A stretch of 64,000 nucleotides of DNA from G963668345 sp965206025 (GTDB taxonomy: Bacteria > Acidobacteriota > Terriglobia > Bryobacterales > UBA6623), in contig CBDBIU010000004.1 in NCBI GenBank assembly GCA_965206025.1, positions 2,108,001 to 2,172,000 on the forward strand, in the 5' to 3' direction. This document shows, one piece after another, positions 53,732 through 62,986 of the stretch (within the stretch, counting starts at the first letter, position 1; every line of letters begins with the position of its first letter). A model generated the notes under the pieces. The model made no database searches. It had not been told where the DNA came from and saw only the letters and a list, made by a program, of their open reading frames with translations. The position numbers and the translations under genes are program-made.

Positions 53732-55219
53732 GTGGCCGACATCGAGAACACTTCCAGGATCAAGTCTCTAACGGGACACAGATTACTGATGCCGGTGGGG
53801 GCTCTCGTGGCCGTCGCGGCGGTGCTTATCCATGGGGCTTTCGACCACCCGCCGCCCGCCGAGGCAGCGCCCCGCCTGGAAGTCGAACCGGCGCCGGCCC
53901 CGGCGTCGGTGTCGCCTCCCCGGCCTGAATCCGAAAGGATTCGGCTAGGTTATCAGGCTGACTATTGGTTGCAGCTCGGCGAGCGCGCTAGAAACAAGAT
54001 TGCGCTCATCGGTCCGCAAAGGGCGCCTGCCGTCGTCGTCGCCGCCGGGTTGGCGGTTACCTCGATGCAGGTCGCCGAGGATTTTGTGGCCCGAGAATTG
54101 GCGCTGCACTTGGAGGAACGACACTCGCCCTCCGCGCCGGATGAGAATCCACAAGAGCCGGCGGGCGATGAAGCCGGCTCCTCGAACAAGAGCGATGAAG
54201 ACCCGTCAAGCCAAGATGCGCAGTCGGCGCCCGCGCCCTACCGGCTTCTGGGGGTCGACTCTGATCTCGAACTGGCTGTTTTCGTGCTGGAAAAACCCTA
54301 TCCAGCCGAGCCCTTCCGCCCGGTCAACCCGGCGGCGATTCCCCCAGGCTCTTTTGTGGCTGCCATAAGTATCGAACCCGACGATACGTTGCGAATCAAG
54401 CCGGGACACCTGATTTCGACGCACGCCTTAAACGGCTTAGCCGGGTCCGCCGGGTCGTCGTTGGAAGTGTCGGTTGGTCTGGCGGATTTGGGCCCGGCGG
54501 CGGCCGTTGTCGATCTCGACGGCAGCCTTGCCGGTGTCGCCCTGGAGTCCAGCCGCGGTGGTGTAAGGCTGCATTCCTCGGAAACTGTTCTGCGCTCGGT
54601 TGAAAATCTGCGCCAGGGGCGCCCTTGCTTGAGCATCGATGTGACCGAACTGATGCCCGACGCGGCAGCAGTACTGGGCCTCAAGGGCGGCGTCGTGATC
54701 GAACGGGTGCGGGCCGAATCGTTCGTTCCTGAACCGTCTCTTCGAGCCGGAGACATTCTGCTGCGATTCGACCGGGCGGATATCCGCGGCGTGGAACAAT
54801 TCCAGCAGCTTTACATTGGATTCGAACCGGGAAAACTAGTGCGGTACGTAGTCTTCCGAGACGGAAAGCGGTTTTCCGGAGGCACCGTTCTCCCCAACCG
54901 AGACTGCCGGCCGATCACCGAACTGGTGGAGGTTTTCCCACGGATGGGCTTAGCCCTGCGGTGGGTGGAGGGTGGATCATCCGAGACAGGACCGGCGGAG
55001 GCGAGCTGGCAAGTGGCGGCGGCGACCGATCATTCTCCGGCGGCCCGCGGCGGCCTGCGCCCTGGCGACCGGATCATCGCCCTCAACCAGCGAACGTTGG
55101 ACCGAGACACCCCTATTGGGGCTTTCGATGAATTCGAAAGGCTAGGGCGAGCCGTTGTGTTGACAGTCCAACGAGACGATCGCGTCCATCTCGTGGTGGT
55201 CACACCGCGTCCCGACTAG
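53732..55219 (+). CDS. PDZ-domain protein with degenerate HtrA-type protease domain
   Basis: 495 aa, GTG start. Signal anchor (LLMPVGALVAVAAVLIHGAF, about 19-38), a Pro/Ala linker, a trypsin-fold region (about 70-300), and two PDZ-like domains (about 310-390, 'VIERVRAESFVPEPSLRAGD'; about 410-490, 'ATDHSPAARGGLRPGDRIIA'). The expected GNSGGPL serine loop reads DLGPAAAVVDLDGSLAGV, with the nucleophile replaced by alanine, and no GDSGG motif exists. An acidic Ser/Glu/Asp insertion (about 130-165) interrupts the domain. Probably a noncatalytic periplasmic chaperone or adaptor. 6 bp before the ClC gene. Confidence 0.82.
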   Translation: MADIENTSRIKSLTGHRLLMPVGALVAVAAVLIHGAFDHPPPAEAAPRLEVEPAPAPASVSPPRPESERIRLGYQADYWLQLGERARNKIALIGPQRAPAVVVAAGLAVTSMQVAEDFVARELALHLEERHSPSAPDENPQEPAGDEAGSSNKSDEDPSSQDAQSAPAPYRLLGVDSDLELAVFVLEKPYPAEPFRPVNPAAIPPGSFVAAISIEPDDTLRIKPGHLISTHALNGLAGSAGSSLEVSVGLADLGPAAAVVDLDGSLAGVALESSRGGVRLHSSETVLRSVENLRQGRPCLSIDVTELMPDAAAVLGLKGGVVIERVRAESFVPEPSLRAGDILLRFDRADIRGVEQFQQLYIGFEPGKLVRYVVFRDGKRFSGGTVLPNRDCRPITELVEVFPRMGLALRWVEGGSSETGPAEASWQVAAATDHSPAARGGLRPGDRIIALNQRTLDRDTPIGAFDEFERLGRAVVLTVQRDDRVHLVVVTPRPD

Positions 55220-55225
55220 GCGAAC

Positions 55226-56695
55226 ATGCGGGACGCCTGGAAACTAATCGTCCATTTGATCTCCCGGGCCGGGTTGCGGCTGCGAGCCATGCGCCGTCTG
55301 GGTCGCCGAGTCACTCCCCGAGTACCGACCTGGGGATGGGCGATGGTCTGGTTCCGCTCGTCCTTCCTGCCCTCCCAGAACTACCTCATCATTCTGGCGA
55401 TCGTTATCGGCGTCCTGACGGGCCTCGGGTCGGTTGGTTTCATTTGGGTTTTGCACCTGATCGCCGACTTTGCCCGCGATGACGTAGCGGGCGCGTTGGA
55501 GATATTCGGCTCCGCCAGCCTAGTGCTGCTGCCCGCCCTGGGAGGGCTGTTCGTCGGTCCCCTGATCAACCGCTTCGCGCCGGAGGCCAAGGGCCACGGC
55601 GTCCCCGAAGTGATGACAGCCCTGGCCACGCGCGGAGGCCACATTCGCAAGCGGGTTGTGGCCGTGAAGGTGATGGCCTCGTCGATGACCATCGGCTTCG
55701 GCGGCGCCGCCGGGCGCGAGGGACCGATGGTCCAGATCGGCTCCGCCATCGGCTCTGCGATCGGCCAATGGGCCAGAGTGTCCACAAAACATGTGCGGAC
55801 ACTCGTGGCCTGCGGTGCCGCAGGTGGCATCGCGGCCACTTTCAATGCCCCGATCGCGGGAGCGATTTTCTCGATGGAAGTCCTGATGGGCAGGATTCAC
55901 ACGGACTTTCTGCTCGTGCTGCTGACTTCGCTTAGCTCGTGCATGGTCGCGCGGCACTTCCTCGGCAACTACCCGGCGTTCTACCCCTGGGCTTACGAAC
56001 TTCAGGGACCCTCTGAATTACCGCTGTACTTCTTGATGGGCATTGTGGCGGGGCTAGCGGCGATCGGCTACGTACGTCTTCTCTACCGCTCGGAGGATCT
56101 TTTCCAGAGATGGAAGTTCCCCGAATACCTGAAACCCGCCGTCGGCGGCCTGCTGGTAGGCCTTATTCTTCGTTTTTATCCTGAAGTCTACGGAACCGGA
56201 TTCCCGGCCATTGAATCAGCGATGGCCGTGCGGTTCCCGTGGGAGCTGCTTGTGGGCTTGCTGTTCGCGGAAATCGTGGCCAATTGCGCAACCCTGGGCT
56301 CGGGAGGATCGGGAGGGGTGTTCGCGCCGAGCCTCTACATGGGGGCCATGCTCGGCGGCGCCTACGGCACCTTGGTGCATACGCTGTTCCCGCAGACAAC
56401 CGGTGGGTCCGGCGCCTACGCCATGGTGGGCATGGCCGCGTTCTTCGCGGCAGCGGCCAAGGCGCCGACGACGTCGATTCTGATTCTATTCGAGATGACC
56501 AACGACTACCGCATCATGCTGCCCCTGATGGCGGCGACCGTCGCCAGCGTTTCCATCTCTCATTGGCGCCTTCCCCACAGTATCTACACCCTCAAATTGC
56601 ACAATCGCGGCATTCGCTACCCCTACGAGTACGAGGACCAGACCGACCGTGTTCCGCCCGCCGAGACGACTCCCGCCTCACCCGACCGCACTTGA
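55226..56695 (+). CDS. ClC-family chloride channel/antiporter
   Basis: 489 aa, about ten membrane segments. Selectivity motifs: EAKGHGVPEVM (GxGxP), GGAAGREGPMVQIGSAIG with the external gating glutamate, and GSGGSGGVFAPSLYMGAM. The gating Glu suggests a functional gate; the proton-pathway glutamate of antiporters cannot be fixed by eye, so channel versus antiporter is open. Translationally close to the PDZ gene. Confidence 0.9.
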   Translation: MRDAWKLIVHLISRAGLRLRAMRRLGRRVTPRVPTWGWAMVWFRSSFLPSQNYLIILAIVIGVLTGLGSVGFIWVLHLIADFARDDVAGALEIFGSASLVLLPALGGLFVGPLINRFAPEAKGHGVPEVMTALATRGGHIRKRVVAVKVMASSMTIGFGGAAGREGPMVQIGSAIGSAIGQWARVSTKHVRTLVACGAAGGIAATFNAPIAGAIFSMEVLMGRIHTDFLLVLLTSLSSCMVARHFLGNYPAFYPWAYELQGPSELPLYFLMGIVAGLAAIGYVRLLYRSEDLFQRWKFPEYLKPAVGGLLVGLILRFYPEVYGTGFPAIESAMAVRFPWELLVGLLFAEIVANCATLGSGGSGGVFAPSLYMGAMLGGAYGTLVHTLFPQTTGGSGAYAMVGMAAFFAAAAKAPTTSILILFEMTNDYRIMLPLMAATVASVSISHWRLPHSIYTLKLHNRGIRYPYEYEDQTDRVPPAETTPASPDRT

Positions 56696-56775
56696 CGACT
56701 AACTCACGGTAGGGCGCGTGCAGGCGGATACATCGTCCCGGCAAACCGTCTGAGACAATGAGGCGACGGGCATCA

Positions 56776-57870
56776 ATGGAGCTACTTACTCAGACTCTGG
56801 ACCAGATCTCCCCCACGGAGAACGCCGCTCTCGCCGAGCAAATCCAACATCGGCTGGACACCCTGACCAAACCTCGCGGCAGCCTCGGACGTCTTGAGGA
56901 GATCGTCTTGCAGTACGGGCTGGCGCGCGGCCAAAAGCAACCGCCGCTGCCCCGCAAGTCGCTGTTTGTGTTCTGCGCCGACCATGGCGTAACGGCGGAG
57001 GGCGTGAGCGCCTATCCGCCTGAGGTGACCTACCAAATGGTGCGCAACTTCATCTCCGGCGGCGCTGCGATCAACGTCCTGTGCCGCCAGGGCGGCATTG
57101 AACCCGTGATTGTCGACATGGGCGTCGATCAAGATCTCGGGTCGATCGCCGGCATCGTGCGCCGGAAGGTGGCTCCCGGGACCCGCAATTTCTTGCGCGA
57201 ACCCGCGATGACCAGGGACCAAGCGTCGCAGTCGATCGAAACCGGGATCGCCCTGGCTAGGGCAGCGGCAAGCTTGGAATTCGGATTATTGGGCGTCGGG
57301 GAAATGGGCATCGGCAATACGACATCGGCCAGCGCCGTGCTGGGGGCGGTTTCAGGCCAGCCCGCCGCAAAGGACCTGGTGGGCGCCGGCACGGGGATCA
57401 GCAAGAGCCGGCTTCAGCACAAAGCCAAAGTAATCGAGCAAGCCCTCGAGCGGCATCACCCCGACCCGGCTGACCCGATCGCCATTCTGGCCGCCGTGGG
57501 GGGCTTTGAAATAGGGGGAATCTGCGGGTTCTGTCTGGGGGCCGCCGCATCCCGCGTGCCCGTAGTCGTCGACGGTTTTATCGCCTCGGCCGGCGCGTTA
57601 CTGGCCGTTCGGCTAGCGCCTCAGCTTGCGGATTACCTTTTCTTCTCCCACCTTTCCGCCGAGTCCGGTCACCAGGTAATGCTGGAAGTCATTGGAGTCA
57701 AACCCTTGTTGTCGCTTGACATGCGCTTGGGCGAGGGAACTGGAGCCGCCCTGGCAATCGGCGTCATCGAGTCGGCGCTGCGGCTCTACAACGAAATGGC
57801 GACGTTCGAATCCGCGCAAGTGTCGGACCAGCCGAACGACGAGCATCTCGAGCTTCCAGACAACAAGTGA
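56776..57870 (+). CDS. cobT: nicotinate-nucleotide-dimethylbenzimidazole phosphoribosyltransferase
   Basis: 364 aa from ATG 56776 (MELLTQTLDQ); a start six codons earlier is possible. 'LDTLTKPRGSLGRLEEIVLQ' is the N-terminal signature, FVFCADHGVTAEGVSAYP and 'GEMGIGNTTSASAVLGAV' line the active site, and the catalytic Glu lies in RLGEGTGAALAI. Makes alpha-ribazole phosphate for the lower ligand of cobalamin. No other cobalamin genes are adjacent, so it may serve salvage and remodelling. Downstream 57871-58050 holds nothing. Confidence 0.95.
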   Translation: MELLTQTLDQISPTENAALAEQIQHRLDTLTKPRGSLGRLEEIVLQYGLARGQKQPPLPRKSLFVFCADHGVTAEGVSAYPPEVTYQMVRNFISGGAAINVLCRQGGIEPVIVDMGVDQDLGSIAGIVRRKVAPGTRNFLREPAMTRDQASQSIETGIALARAAASLEFGLLGVGEMGIGNTTSASAVLGAVSGQPAAKDLVGAGTGISKSRLQHKAKVIEQALERHHPDPADPIAILAAVGGFEIGGICGFCLGAAASRVPVVVDGFIASAGALLAVRLAPQLADYLFFSHLSAESGHQVMLEVIGVKPLLSLDMRLGEGTGAALAIGVIESALRLYNEMATFESAQVSDQPNDEHLELPDNK

Positions 57871-58050
57871 GGCGCACTTCCGAGCCGCGAGTGTCGGCGA
57901 GCGGCCCACGGATGAAGCCGCTCAGCGCGAACGAATACAGCACCCCACCGACGGGGATGATCCCCCGCCCGCCAGCGTTTTTGCCGGCCGCGAGATCGGC
58001 GCGGTTTGCCGGACTCCGATCCCGTTACCCCTGCCGCGGCCGGAACCTCC

Positions 58051-59130
58051 CTACGCCCGAGCGGCCCTGCCGGTGTCCGCGGTCACGGCTTTGGGTGAGC
58101 CGTTCGCTCCTTCGGCCGACTCGGTTTCCGGGGGCGCCTGTAGGCCCAGAGCCTGTCGCAGTTCAACGTGCAGCTTATCGCGAATGTCGGTGTTCTCGCG
58201 GAGAAACTCTTTCGTGTTCTCGCGCCCTTGACCGATGCGGTCGCCGCCGTAGGAGTACCAGGCGCCGCTTTTCGCGACGATGCGGTGGGCGACTCCGAGA
58301 TCGAGCAGGTCTCCCTCGAGCGAAATGCCCTGGCCGTACATGATGTCGAACTCAGCGTGCTGAAACGGCGCCGCGACCTTGTTCTTGACGACCTTCGCTT
58401 TGGTGCGATTGCCGATGATCCGATCACCGTCTTTGATGGCCGCGATACGCCGAATGTCGATCCGAACGGAGGAGTAAAACTTCAACGCGCGGCCACCAGT
58501 GGTGGTTTCCGGGTTGCCGAACATGACGCCGATCTTTTCCCGGATCTGGTTGATGAAGATCAGGCAGCAGTTGGACTTGAACACTAAGCCTGTAAGCTTG
58601 CGCAATGCCTGGGACATCAAGCGAGCCTGAAGGCCCATGTGACTGTCGCCCATTTCGCCTTCCAGCTCAGCGCGAGGGACAAGAGCGGCGACGGAGTCGA
58701 CAACGAGCACTTCGATGGCGCCCGAGCGGACCAGCACGTCGGCAATCTGCAATGCCTGCTCTCCATGGTCGGGCTGGGAGACGAGCAGGTTATCGACGTC
58801 GACGCCGAGATGCTTGGCGTAACCGGGGTCCATGGCGTGTTCGGCGTCGATGAAAGCCGCCATGCCGCCGAGCTTCTGCCCCTGCGCGACGGCGGAGAGC
58901 GCCAGCGTGGTCTTACCGGAAGATTCCGGGCCATAGATCTCAATGACCCGTCCGCGCGGAAATCCGCCCACACCCAGGGCGGCGTCCAGGGAAATCGAAC
59001 CCGTTGGGATCGTGCTCACCGGCACGATGGCGTCGCGCGAGCCGAGGCGTAGGATGGAGCCCTTTCCATGAGCTTTTTCAATCTCACTCAGGGCTAGTTC
59101 TAAGCTGCGATCGCGGTCTCGCTGATCCAT
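58051..59130 (-). CDS. recA: recombinase RecA
   Basis: 359 aa from ATG 59130, preceded by AAAGGAG; the extra 64 codons upstream are rejected. Walker A GPESSGKTTLAL, 'AAFIDAEHAMDPGYAKHLGV', Walker B region LVVDSVAALVPRAE, loop L2 'FINQIREKIGVMFGNPETTT'. Strand exchange and LexA co-protease. I saw no perfect SOS box; CTGATTCTACTACAG (about 59299-59313) is only a weak candidate. Confidence 0.97.
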   Translation of the reverse strand: MDQRDRDRSLELALSEIEKAHGKGSILRLGSRDAIVPVSTIPTGSISLDAALGVGGFPRGRVIEIYGPESSGKTTLALSAVAQGQKLGGMAAFIDAEHAMDPGYAKHLGVDVDNLLVSQPDHGEQALQIADVLVRSGAIEVLVVDSVAALVPRAELEGEMGDSHMGLQARLMSQALRKLTGLVFKSNCCLIFINQIREKIGVMFGNPETTTGGRALKFYSSVRIDIRRIAAIKDGDRIIGNRTKAKVVKNKVAAPFQHAEFDIMYGQGISLEGDLLDLGVAHRIVAKSGAWYSYGGDRIGQGRENTKEFLRENTDIRDKLHVELRQALGLQAPPETESAEGANGSPKAVTADTGRAARA

Positions 59131-59350
59131 ATGATTGGCTCCTTTTCGTAGGTCAGGTTCCGGCGTTGGGCCAGCCTGCGAGATAACGGCTCGGCGTTCC
59201 ACGCGATCGGCTCGCGGCCTGGACCGGAAAAGCTGATCGAACGGTTGCATCGAGTCCGGTCTCCGGCCCCGTGAACCGCTGGCTCCGACCTCTTGACTGC
59301 TGATTCTACTACAGGCGAACAAAAAGCGAAAGGGGAATCTGACGATTCCT

Positions 59351-59389
59351 TAAAAAAAACACCACGCGGCGGTAGGCGGGCCGCTGTGG
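59351..59389 (-). terminator. rho-independent terminator after the VWA gene
   Basis: On the minus strand directly after the VWA stop: CCAC-A-GCGG pairs with CCGC-GTGG (one-base bulge) and is followed by TGTTTTTTTT (59352-59361). A textbook hairpin plus T-run, the clearest terminator in the window. Confidence 0.8.
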
Positions 59390-60361
59390 CTAACGTCGTT
59401 CCTCGCCCGGCAGGCGAGCGTAGTATCCACGCCTGAGCCTCACGACAGTGTCTTTGACGCGGGCCTTCACCCGAATCTTATGGAAGCTCCCGTCCGGCTC
59501 AAAGTTATTCGGCGAATACAGGATGAAGTATTGGTGCCGCAGCTCGTTGGCGATATCGGCGAAAGACTGTTCCAAGTCGCGGGCCTGAAACGGATGAAAT
59601 TTGATACCCCCGGTTTCCTGCGTCAATCTCTTGAGCACCTTGTCTCCGGGGATAAACTTGCCGGAACGGTTGGTCGAAATGGCATAGACGACCGTCTCGG
59701 CCTTGTGCGCCATCTCCAGCGCCATATCGCGAGTCACCGAGCTCTGATTGTCCTCTCCGTCGCCCAAAACCACGAGCGCTCTGCGGAACTGTTCGGGCGG
59801 CCAGTCCTCGGGCAGCTTGTCGCGGCAAGCGTAGTAGATGGCGTCAAACAGCGCCGTCCCGCCGCCGGCCCGCGTTGAGCGAATGCCTCTCGCCAACTCG
59901 TCGGCATCGTTGGTGAAATCGACGATCAGCTCGGCGCGCGTGTCGAAGCTGACCAGGAACGCCTTGTCTTTCTCTTCCTCTAAGACCGTGCGCACGAACT
60001 CTATCGCTGCTTCTTTCTCGAACTTGAATCGGTTGCGGATGCTGTTACTCGTGTCGAGCAGAATGCCGATGCGTAGAGGCAGGTCGCTCTCGCGGACAAA
60101 CTCCTTGATGACTTGCCTTTCCCCCTTATCAAAGACCCGGAAATCCTCGCGATCCAGGTCGGTGATGAAGCGATTCTTTTGGTCCGTGACGGTGAACAGA
60201 AGCGGGACTCGGAAGACCTCCACCCGGATGGTCGATTCCGGGTCGGCGGGAAAGACGCTGCCGGTCGGCGCGTTTTTGCCATCTTGCGCGAATATCGCGC
60301 CGGCCAATAAGAACAGCAGTCCGACTCGCTTCATGATGATTCTTGCTGCCTGAAAACCCAT
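59390..60361 (-). CDS. secreted VWFA-related protein (acidobacterial family)
   Basis: 323 aa; GGAGG sits 9 bp before ATG 60361, supporting this start over ATG 60334. Signal peptide 'MKRVGLLFLLAGAIFAQ' region. Beta domain 'LLFTVTDQKNRFITDLDRED' then a VWA fold with MIDAS motif GILLDTSNSIRN, 'RSTRAGGGTALFDAIYYACR' and LVVLGDGEDNQS. Ends with a beta sandwich 'FHKIRVKARVKDTVVRLRRG' typical of the VWFA-related acidobacterial proteins. Function unknown; probably metal-dependent protein binding outside the cell. Confidence 0.92.
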   Translation of the reverse strand: MGFQAARIIMKRVGLLFLLAGAIFAQDGKNAPTGSVFPADPESTIRVEVFRVPLLFTVTDQKNRFITDLDREDFRVFDKGERQVIKEFVRESDLPLRIGILLDTSNSIRNRFKFEKEAAIEFVRTVLEEEKDKAFLVSFDTRAELIVDFTNDADELARGIRSTRAGGGTALFDAIYYACRDKLPEDWPPEQFRRALVVLGDGEDNQSSVTRDMALEMAHKAETVVYAISTNRSGKFIPGDKVLKRLTQETGGIKFHPFQARDLEQSFADIANELRHQYFILYSPNNFEPDGSFHKIRVKARVKDTVVRLRRGYYARLPGEERR

Positions 60362-60382
60362 TTTATTATACCTCCAAGGCTT

Positions 60383-60925
60383 CTAAGGACACTCCGTCTG
60401 CCCCGGCTGAACCCGCGCTTTGTCGCGAAGACCCTGCAGGGCGATGAACCCTGCCTGTGGTAAGGCCGACGCTTGCTCGAACGTCATGCCGGCCGGCTTC
60501 GGCGCCAAACAAGCCTTCTCCGGCACACACACGTACTCGGCAAAGGCGCCGAACCCGGCCACGCTACAGTCCCCGAAGACCTCATCACCCGGCCGAAACT
60601 GCGTCACGTTTCTGCCCACCGCTTGCAGCCGTCCCGCGATGTCGATACCGAGAATCTTGTACTTGGGTCTGAAAAGACCGCTCTTGCGCGCCGGCGCGCC
60701 GCCGTCGTTCGACGAGATTGGGTCGTGACGCGGCTTCGGACCAAAGATCCTGGCGAGCACGGTGATGTAGAGCGGGTCCGCCGTGAGGATTTCCCAGTTG
60801 CCCAGGTTGACGGATGCGGCATGGACTCGGATCAACACCTCATCGTCCCGAGGGGCCGGCTTCTGGACCTCCTCGACTTTCAGAACGTCCGGCGGCCCGT
60901 ATTCGTGGCGGACGGCTGCTTTCAT
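60383..60925 (-). pseudogene. truncated zinc-type/quinone-type alcohol dehydrogenase (MDR)
   Basis: 180 aa, about half the normal 330-350. Intact GroES-like N-terminal domain ('MKAAVRHEYGPPDVLKVEEV', IRVHAASVNLGNWEIL, GIDIAGRLQAVGRNVTQF, FRPGDEVFGDCS), then it stops after FIALQGLRDKARVQPGQ, exactly where the NAD(P)-binding Rossmann domain should begin. No continuation is found in other frames downstream, where the VWA gene starts 22 bp later. Probably nonfunctional as an oxidoreductase. Confidence 0.8.
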
Positions 60926-61076
60926 GGTGAGATCTCTCGGCGCCGCGAAAGTTTATCACTTACGTGTGGGTGAGGGATCATCCTGGCAACCCGCGCCGAT
61001 CGATCGTCACGACGCTGGGTATCATCCTCGGCGCACCGGAGTTGTGAATAGCTACAAACCCACAGGAAAATAGGAC

Positions 61077-61850
61077 ATGCCACAAAACACGGAAAGCGGT
61101 TCGACCGGGCGGCTGCAAGATCGAGTTGCCGTGGTAACGGGAGCGGGCATGGGTCTAGGGCAAGCCGTAGCAACATTGTTCAGTGACGAGGGGGCGAGCG
61201 TGGTGGTGGCCGACGTAAGCCGGCCCGCCGGCGAGGAGACCGTCGAACAGATCCGGGCCCGAGGGGGTAAGGCCGTTTTCGCGCGGACGGATGTGACGCG
61301 CTCAGCCGAGGTCGAAAATATGGTCGGCGTGGCCGTCGAATCCTTCGGGCGGCTCGACATTCTGATCAACAACGTCGGGGTCCAGGTCGACAAAGACGTC
61401 GTAGACACTTCGGAAGAAGAATGGGACTTCGTGCTGGATACGAATCTCAAGAGCATGTTCTTCTGCTCGAAGTTCGCCATTCGCCAGATGCGCCGGCAGG
61501 GCAACGGCAACATCGTTTGTATTTCGTCTCTGTCGGGATTGGTCGGTAACGGGATGCAGGCCTCCTATAACGCCAGCAAGCACGGGGTCATCGGGCTGGC
61601 GCGCTGCATGGCCGTTGACCATGCGGCCGACAACATCCGCGTCAACGTGGTCTGCCCGGGCTCGATGGAGACGCCGATGGTCAAGGCGATCCCGGAGGAA
61701 AAGCTCGCCCCCTATCGAAATGCCAACCTACAAAAGCGGTTCGCCGACCCATCGGAGGTGGCCAAGGCAGTCCTATTCCTCGTCAGCGACGACGCATCTT
61801 TTGTGACCGGCTCGGTTGTGGTTGTCGATGGTGGATACACAACCGTCTGA
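61077..61850 (+). CDS. SDR family oxidoreductase
   Basis: 257 aa. TGAGMGLGQAVA cofactor loop, ILINNVGVQVD, catalytic S in CISSLSGLVG, YNASK (YxxxK), 'VNVVCPGSMETPMVKAIPEE' and 'FVTGSVVVVDGGYTTV'. The Asp in VVVADVSRP at the end of strand 2 suggests NAD preference. Classical SDR; substrate unknown. Divergent from the truncated dehydrogenase. Confidence 0.9.
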   Translation: MPQNTESGSTGRLQDRVAVVTGAGMGLGQAVATLFSDEGASVVVADVSRPAGEETVEQIRARGGKAVFARTDVTRSAEVENMVGVAVESFGRLDILINNVGVQVDKDVVDTSEEEWDFVLDTNLKSMFFCSKFAIRQMRRQGNGNIVCISSLSGLVGNGMQASYNASKHGVIGLARCMAVDHAADNIRVNVVCPGSMETPMVKAIPEEKLAPYRNANLQKRFADPSEVAKAVLFLVSDDASFVTGSVVVVDGGYTTV

Positions 61851-61870
61851 TCCGCCGTTCTCGGACCGAG

Positions 61871-61900
61871 CGCCTTGCTCGCCCGCGCGTGAGCAAGGCG
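61871..61900 (+). terminator. hairpin downstream of the SDR gene
   Basis: Perfect 10-bp stem CGCCTTGCTC (61871-61880) / GAGCAAGGCG (61891-61900), 21 bp after the SDR stop. No T-run follows, so terminator function is uncertain. Confidence 0.5.
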
Positions 61901-61922
61901 GGCTAAGCAGTTCCCACGTGTT

Positions 61923-62019
61923 CCCGCGCCCCTGCCGGGGCTTGCCGAGTCTGCCATTCCACCCACGGTTCCGCGTTGCGGCTCCACCGGGGGCTACTAT
62001 CCCGCGCCCCTGCCGGGGC
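61923..62019. repeat. 19-bp direct repeat pair
   Basis: CCCGCGCCCCTGCCGGGGC occurs at 61923-61941 and 62001-62019, identical, with CACGGTTCCGCGTTGCGG between them. No gene in 61901-62096. Confidence 0.7.
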
Positions 62020-62096
62020 CGGACCGGCTCTAGCTAACGAGTATTAGGCCTAAGCTGCTCGACGAAAGGGACGAAAAGTATTCAGGGGGGTGACAC

Positions 62097-62986
62097 TTGA
62101 AAGCCCTGACAACTCGGACGAACCAGAGCGCCGCGGGAGCGCATCGTTTGGCTTCCCGCCAGCCTCGAGTCGAACCGCCCCGAGTGCGCGGCGCCGCAGG
62201 CTCGCCGACGAGATCCCGTCGGGCCGGTCTTAACCGGGGGGCGGCCCGCGGCCCATCCTGCGTCCGATCCAAACGTCCCTTGCGGCACACGGCCCGGCTG
62301 ACCGCTACCCTTCGTGCCGTGACGATCGCCGCGCTATTGGCCCAACCGGCCTGGGCCGAGCCGGAACCGCCGGGCGAGCCGTCGAAGGTGCAAACCGCGG
62401 CAAGCTCACCTACTATCGCGACAGCCGTAATTACGGAACACTGAACATTCTGACCAGCGCCGGCGGACTCCCGTTCGGCCTGAATTTTGGGGGTTCACCG
62501 ACGTCCACGGAAACCAGGGCGGCGAGGGCGCGACGGACCTTGGACGCTACTTCATGGAGTACCGCCTGAGCCGCCCCCTGCCGAGCAAATACGTCGGTGT
62601 CCGAGGGCTTGGATTGCAAGCCGAGTACAACGACTTCCAAGGGGCGGGCAACAGCGTGGCGCGTTTCGGAGTGACCTTCCGACACCGCCTCTACGCGGAG
62701 CGCTCCTGGCTGCAGTGGCGCTACTTCCCGGTCGAAACGGACGGCGACGGCGGCCAGGCGAGTCTCATTTTTTTTGCCGCTCTCGCGACGTGCCCTCATC
62801 AGTGGATTTGCGGACTGGAATTGGACGGACGCTCGGAAGGGCCGCTGGGTGTTCGAGCCGCAGTTGAGCTACCGGCTCACCGATCGTCTCGCGGTCGTGC
62901 TCGAATTGCGCCACAACGACTTTGAACGCATCAATCCTCGGCTTGAAGGCACCGGAGCCGCTCTCGGACTGGAGGCTTCTTTTTGA
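62097..62986 (+). pseudogene. outer-membrane barrel protein with at least three frameshifts
   Basis: Coding continuity is clear in three successive frames: a signal peptide ('AVTIAALLAQPAWA'), then GKLTYYRDSRNYGTLNILT, then after a shift at TTTTGGGGG (about 62482) 'FMEYRLSRPLPSKYVGVRGL', and after a T8 run (62768-62775) 'PLSRRALISGFADWNWTDAR' to the aromatic end GLEASF. Beta-strand alternation suggests a porin-like barrel. Frameshifts coincide with homopolymers, so they may be sequencing errors; otherwise it is a pseudogene. Its stop overlaps the next gene's start. Confidence 0.72.

Noticed and set aside
59299..59313. Possible LexA/SOS box before recA (CTGATTCTACTACAG)
   Set aside because: The spacing between CTG and CAG is 9, not the E. 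coli 10, and the acidobacterial LexA site is unknown to me.
61923..62019. CRISPR-like direct repeats
   Set aside because: Only two 19-bp copies, no spacer series and no cas genes in the window.
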